Shown here: positions 31,394-33,992 of the stretch, one piece after another
Layout: every line of letters begins with the position of its first letter
Position numbering within the stretch: position 1 is the stretch's first letter
IMG/VR virus record: IMGVR_UViG_3300025162_000119
Span: 1-33,992 of that record
Direction: 5' to 3' (one strand)
DNA length: 33,992 bases
DNA from: a virus
Translations under genes and position numbers: made by a program
The notes under the pieces: generated by a model
Database searches by the model: none
Told to the model about the DNA's origin: nothing
What the model saw: the letters and a program-made list of their open reading frames with translations, nothing else

Positions 31394-31963
31394 ATGAAAA
31401 AGTTGATCTTAATGCTCTGCCTGGCGGCCATATCGGTCGCCGCTACTGCTCAATACTCTGTGAGCGGTTATGTTTATTATTTCGGGACGAACAAACCGGT
31501 TCCGAAAACTTACGTTCAGGCCCTGGATAAGAATGCAGATTTCAAAACTGCTGCAGGTGATGATGCTTCATCTGTCGGGTTCTACCAGATGAACAAACTC
31601 TTGCCTTCAACCTACTTGTTTCTTCCTTACGAGAACTCTCAGACGTTAACCTGGTCAAAACCTGACTCTATAGATGTTCGGATAATGCAGGATATCGTTT
31701 CCGGCAAACTATCTCAGCCGACAGATCCACTGGTACTGGCAGCGCTGACTCGATCCGGAAGAGGAAAAGTTATAACAAAGGATGATGTGGCGTTTGTGCA
31801 GGAACTTATGAATATGCCAGCAGACCAACTTAGGGGGATCATCGATATGCATCAGAATTATAAGTTCAGCCAGCAGACTATTGAGGTAGTGAATAAGAAT
31901 GTGACCGGCCTGGTGATCAAGGCACTCCGTGTGGGGGATGCTAAATCGGTTTATAAATACTGA
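31394..31963 (+). CDS. Exported beta-sandwich protein within the lysis cassette
   Basis: 189 residues from the ATG at 31394. A signal peptide (KKLILMLCLAAISVAATAQ) is followed by YSVSGYVYYFGTNKPVPKTY and GFYQMNKLLPSTYLFLPYE, the pattern of a carboxypeptidase-regulatory/SpaA-like beta-sandwich. A DSIDVRIMQDIVSG segment recalls a dockerin-like calcium loop. A secreted adhesin-like domain between endolysin and spanin is unexpected. It may assist lysis at the outer membrane or change the surface of the lysogen. The rest of the C-terminus is helical. Confidence 0.6.
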   Translation: MKKLILMLCLAAISVAATAQYSVSGYVYYFGTNKPVPKTYVQALDKNADFKTAAGDDASSVGFYQMNKLLPSTYLFLPYENSQTLTWSKPDSIDVRIMQDIVSGKLSQPTDPLVLAALTRSGRGKVITKDDVAFVQELMNMPADQLRGIIDMHQNYKFSQQTIEVVNKNVTGLVIKALRVGDAKSVYKY

Positions 31964-31968
31964 CCGCC

Positions 31969-32664
31969 ATGAATGATAAATCTAATATCAGGATCCCGAA
32001 TCCACCGGATCCACCTCAGGATCGGGAGATCTATGATAGCACCACTGTAACAATCGGATGCGGATTTCCTATCATGATCTTGTTTTTTCTGATCTCTTTC
32101 TTTCTATTTGTCTCCTGCAGTACGACCAGAACGGTCAACTCAGCTTCACAGGAAACAAAAATGAGTCTGAACACAGAAGATCATTCACATGCCACTGGGT
32201 CTACGGAAACAAAAACGGACACTCATTCTACTTCGGATATAACGACCACCCGCAAGGGTGATACGATTATCCATGATCCGGGAGGAAATATCGGATCGAG
32301 CTTTCAGGGATCCGACCTGATCACCGGCCGGCACCATCGGTCAGAGTCTGGAAATATGATCCTGGATATTTACCTGGATAGCTCTGGTACGGTACATGGT
32401 ATCGCTATCGAAAAGCCTTCGGATAATCATGTCAATATTAATCAGACCACGACTGAACATAAGAACGTTGATCAGACGGGTACTCAGAAACAAAATACCA
32501 CGGCGGATGCGGACAAGAAGTCAAAGGCAACTACCGATGATAATACCATGTCTAAAAACAAGGAAATAATTCACCCAGGGATCCCTACCTGGGGTATTTT
32601 ACTAATGATTTTAGCAACGGTTATCGGGATTGCCGTGTTGCTGTGGCGGTTAAAGGTATTTTAG
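31969..32664 (+). CDS. Candidate unimolecular spanin (lipobox plus C-terminal membrane segment)
   Basis: 231 residues. IMILFFLISFFLFVSCSTT gives a hydrophobic stretch ending in a lipobox-like FVSC (Cys50). If translation began at the internal Met36, this would be a standard lipoprotein signal. The middle (55-200) is very rich in Thr, Ser, Asp, Asn and His, and the C-terminus is a transmembrane helix (WGILLMILATVIGIAVLLW). An outer-membrane lipid anchor joined to an inner-membrane helix is the plan of u-spanins, which fuse the two membranes in the last lysis step. Its place after the endolysin fits. Confidence 0.6.
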   Translation: MNDKSNIRIPNPPDPPQDREIYDSTTVTIGCGFPIMILFFLISFFLFVSCSTTRTVNSASQETKMSLNTEDHSHATGSTETKTDTHSTSDITTTRKGDTIIHDPGGNIGSSFQGSDLITGRHHRSESGNMILDIYLDSSGTVHGIAIEKPSDNHVNINQTTTEHKNVDQTGTQKQNTTADADKKSKATTDDNTMSKNKEIIHPGIPTWGILLMILATVIGIAVLLWRLKVF

Positions 32665-32679
32665 TCTCGTAATTGAAAA

Positions 32680-32715
32680 AAAGAAAAAGCCGGTTAAATG
32701 ACCGGCTTTTTCTTT
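32680..32715. terminator. Bidirectional terminator between converging operons
   Basis: AAAGAAAAAGCCGGT (32680-32694) and ACCGGCTTTTTCTTT (32701-32715) are perfectly complementary around TAAATG, with T-rich arms on both strands. It ends the lysis operon on the plus strand. The minus-strand stop codon of the RHH gene lies inside it, so it ends that operon as well. Confidence 0.92.
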
Positions 32716-32837
32716 AACTCTTTCTCAAGAATATGGATTATAAGGTTCCCTACCGTTCGCCCCTCTTCAGCGGCTTCCCCCTTCAGCTTATCCATTAATA
32801 CCTCAGGGATACGTATTGAGAATGGTGCCGGCTTCAT
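32694..32837 (-). CDS. Ribbon-helix-helix (Arc/MetJ-type) DNA-binding protein
   Basis: 47 residues, ATG at 32837, stop TAA at 32694. The sequence APFSIRIPEVLMDKLKGEAA, EEGRTVGNLIIHILEKELKK is a textbook ribbon-helix-helix: an alternating N-terminal strand for the DNA groove, then two helices. Such proteins act as repressors or antitoxins. It overlaps the upstream 64-residue gene by 4 bases, and tandem repeats lie in the promoter region, suggesting autoregulation of the pair. Confidence 0.75.
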   Translation of the reverse strand: MKPAPFSIRIPEVLMDKLKGEAAEEGRTVGNLIIHILEKELKKKPVI

Positions 32838-33028
32838 TTTTCTTCAAAAAAAAGGTTCTCCAACTTCTTACATGCGGCATCATACCCTGAATCCTCTTCA
32901 TCCATTATGGCATCAACCATCATGCTATCGGTTGAGTGAAGTGATTGTTTCCCGTTGCTAATCGTGTACTGACCATATCCAGCAGGATTGATCGTGTAGG
33001 TTACATTGTTGATTGTTATTTTTTTCAT
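32834..33028 (-). CDS. Small protein paired with the RHH regulator
   Basis: 64 residues from the ATG at 33028 (an extension to 33085 is open but starts weakly). The N-terminus KKITINNVTYTINPAGYGQY is beta-rich; the C-terminus is acidic and helical (DSGYDAACKKLENLFFEEK). No toxin family is recognised. The ATGA overlap with the ribbon-helix-helix gene and its opposite orientation to the late operon suggest an independent unit expressed in the lysogen. It could be a toxin or a partner modulator. Confidence 0.6.
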   Translation of the reverse strand: MKKITINNVTYTINPAGYGQYTISNGKQSLHSTDSMMVDAIMDEEDSGYDAACKKLENLFFEEK

Positions 33029-33065
33029 GGCCTTGGGTTTAAGTGTTATTGTTTGATGAAGTAAA

Positions 33066-33084
33066 TGTAATACATTGTAATACA
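33066..33084. promoter_or_regulatory. Two direct 9-bp repeats, candidate operator of the RHH operon
   Basis: TGTAATACA at 33066-33074 and 33076-33084, a 10-bp period. They lie 38-56 bases upstream of the minus-strand start at 33028, on the promoter side, next to a TTTG (33085-33089 on the minus strand) that could be a -33 element. Ribbon-helix-helix repressors typically bind such tandem sites on one helix face. Confidence 0.55.
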
Positions 33085-33188
33085 CAAAGCAAGTATTTTA
33101 CTGTTATTTTTGAACAGCTAACATCTTTTATTCGGTATGGCGATTCCGGGGGATTTTTTATATTTGGGGAAACTTTAAACTATACATC

Positions 33189-33743
33189 ATGAAAAAGATT
33201 CTACTCGTAATTCTCATTGTAACCTCTGGGATGAGGTTATTCTCTCAATCGGCTGATACATCAAAATCTAAAATTTATGATGGATTTGCGCTTGGTATGT
33301 CCTATCAATCACAAATTGGAGTTGAATTTATTGGTGTGGGATTGTATCTTCATAAATGTATTAGTGTGGTTGGACTTTATGGTAATTTAACTGGTTTTCA
33401 CCAATTTAATCCTGATACAAGTAAAATTCAGTGGGATATAAAATGCGGTGGATTAACATTTGAAACAGCACCGGGAACATTCATTTATGCCGGATTTAGT
33501 TGGGGCGTAAAAAGACTTTTAGATGGTTCAGTCGAAAATCATCCGGGTGCAGATATTGGAATGATTTATTATCCCGGTTCTCGACAGGGTAGAGTGGGAA
33601 TGCAACTTGGATTTAATACAAGTACATTAACTGTCACTGCAGGACTCCATATAGGTATTTTCTTCGAAAAGCAGAAACCACTGCCTAAAACAGAAGAATC
33701 CACTCCTTATCCAGTTTGGCACGGAACTGAGCAATCAAAATAA
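33189..33743 (+). CDS. Exported, probably outer-membrane beta-barrel-like protein
   Basis: 184 residues. It begins with a signal peptide (MKKILLVILIVTSGMRLFSQ), then alternating aromatic/Gly strands: FALGMSYQSQIGVEFIGVGL, TFIYAGFSWGVKRLL, MQLGFNTSTLTVTAGLHIGI. This is consistent with a small barrel or a periplasmic beta protein. A TATATTTG -7 box lies at 33159-33166, close to the ATG. The gene is AT-rich and separate from the late operon, which fits a lysogenic-conversion 'moron' gene altering the host surface. No specific family is known to me. Confidence 0.6.
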   Translation: MKKILLVILIVTSGMRLFSQSADTSKSKIYDGFALGMSYQSQIGVEFIGVGLYLHKCISVVGLYGNLTGFHQFNPDTSKIQWDIKCGGLTFETAPGTFIYAGFSWGVKRLLDGSVENHPGADIGMIYYPGSRQGRVGMQLGFNTSTLTVTAGLHIGIFFEKQKPLPKTEESTPYPVWHGTEQSK

Positions 33744-33761
33744 CCCTCCAATAAAAGGGTA

Positions 33762-33791
33762 TTGACTTTCTCAATGGAAGATGTATATTTG
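33762..33791 (+). promoter_or_regulatory. Bacteroidota-type promoter for the leader RNA
   Basis: TTGAC at 33762-33766 and TATATTTG at 33784-33791 are separated by 17 bases, matching the -33/-7 arrangement. Transcription would start near 33798, about 145 bases before the next ATG. Confidence 0.7.
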
Positions 33792-33834
33792 TCGTGTTCT
33801 AATACGAGTAAAATTGTTTACACATCTTCTAAAT

Positions 33835-33911
33835 AGGGGAAACCCTCAAGTCTTCCGCTTCCGTAAGGAGCGGACGGTTCTCGTAACCGGAACAAGGCTT
33901 GGGGGTTTTTT
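33835..33911 (+). ncRNA. Structured leader RNA ending in an intrinsic terminator (candidate attenuator)
   Basis: A 12-bp stem (33843-33854 with 33894-33905, two wobbles) encloses two hairpins: CCGCTTCC-GTAA-GGAGCGG (33855-33873) and CGGTT-CTCGT-AACCG. Six T residues follow the closing stem, so the three-way junction itself is a terminator. AGGG-GAAA-CCCT (33835-33846) uses the 5' side of that stem and could compete with it. The promoter is at 33762 and the next gene starts 31 bases after the T-run, so a riboswitch-like attenuator or a stand-alone small RNA are the two options. Confidence 0.65.
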
Positions 33912-33942
33912 CGGTTCTTTATCACTTTGAGTGGGTAGCATA

Positions 33943-33992
33943 ATGAGGATTGATTTTAGAAAAGTCGAGTTTTCCGGTGAGCAGATATATAA
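33943..33992 (+). CDS. Start of an unidentified gene cut by the window end
   Basis: ATG at 33943 opens a frame of 16 codons (MRIDFRKVEFSGEQIY) to the last base. It is too short for a family call. It follows the leader RNA and terminator, so it may be the regulated gene. Confidence 0.45.
   Translation, partial: MRIDFRKVEFSGEQIY

Noticed and set aside
33843-33911. Simple terminator of the gene at 33189-33743
   Set aside because: A promoter lies between them, and the stem contains two further hairpins, which a plain terminator would not need.
1-33992. CRISPR array
   Set aside because: No regularly spaced 23-47-bp direct repeats with unique spacers; the 10-bp array at 13951 has no spacer structure.
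1-33992. Integrase or transposase for the prophage
   Set aside because: No frame shows the tyrosine-recombinase R-H-R-Y, serine-recombinase or DDE pattern; the RT is the only mobile-element enzyme seen.

Overview
The window reads as a bacterial chromosome edge (about 1-1,800) joined to a large temperate tailed phage (about 1,860 to beyond the right end). A member of the Bacteroidota is the likely host. The evidence is promoter-like -33 TTG / -7 TAnnTTTG pairs (for example 2351/2375 and 33762/33784), few strong Shine-Dalgarno sites, and several phage protein types I remember from Bacteroidales phages. No database was searched, so all family names rest on visible motifs and memory. No integrase, tape measure or tail-fibre gene lies in the window, so the prophage probably continues to the right.

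Layout. (1) 1-1616: host genes on the minus strand, a truncated membrane-anchored methyltransferase and an AraC/GyrI-type regulator. (2) 1862-4583: a lysis/lysogeny switch (minus-strand XRE repressor facing a Cro-like gene across palindromic operators), then tightly overlapping small early genes and a tRNA with a CAT anticodon. (3) 4580-8866: a 1298-residue primase-helicase followed by an iteron cluster inside a perfect 28-bp inverted repeat, probably the replication origin. (4) 8867-13885: a cytosine methyltransferase, a complete diversity-generating retroelement (DGR) and small accessory genes. (5) 14023-22652: head genes (S49 protease, scaffold-capsid fusion, a tail-tube- or decoration-like protein, a probable -1 frameshift pair, a PLD-like protein, small and large terminase). 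(6) 22653-25845: an island of small non-structural genes, including RadC and a protein with an SSB-like tail, each followed by its own terminator. (7) 25907-30093: portal, head completion and a possible tail chaperone. (8) 30086-32664: lysis cassette (membrane protein, holin, M15 endolysin, secreted protein, candidate unimolecular spanin). (9) 32694-33992: accessory genes, namely a minus-strand ribbon-helix-helix operon, an exported protein and a structured leader RNA with a terminator in front of a gene cut by the window end.

The most notable system is the DGR at 10464-12503. Two adjacent small paralogous genes each end in a variable repeat (VR). One template repeat (TR) lies in the gap after them, followed by a reverse transcriptase with DGR-type motifs. 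In the 36-nt core, VR1 differs from TR at 10 of 15 adenines and VR2 at 9 of 15. Of the 21 non-adenine positions only one differs in VR1 and none in VR2. That is the signature of adenine-specific mutagenic retrohoming. The targets are short soluble-looking proteins next to the methyltransferase, not obvious tail fibres, and I see no recognisable Avd gene.
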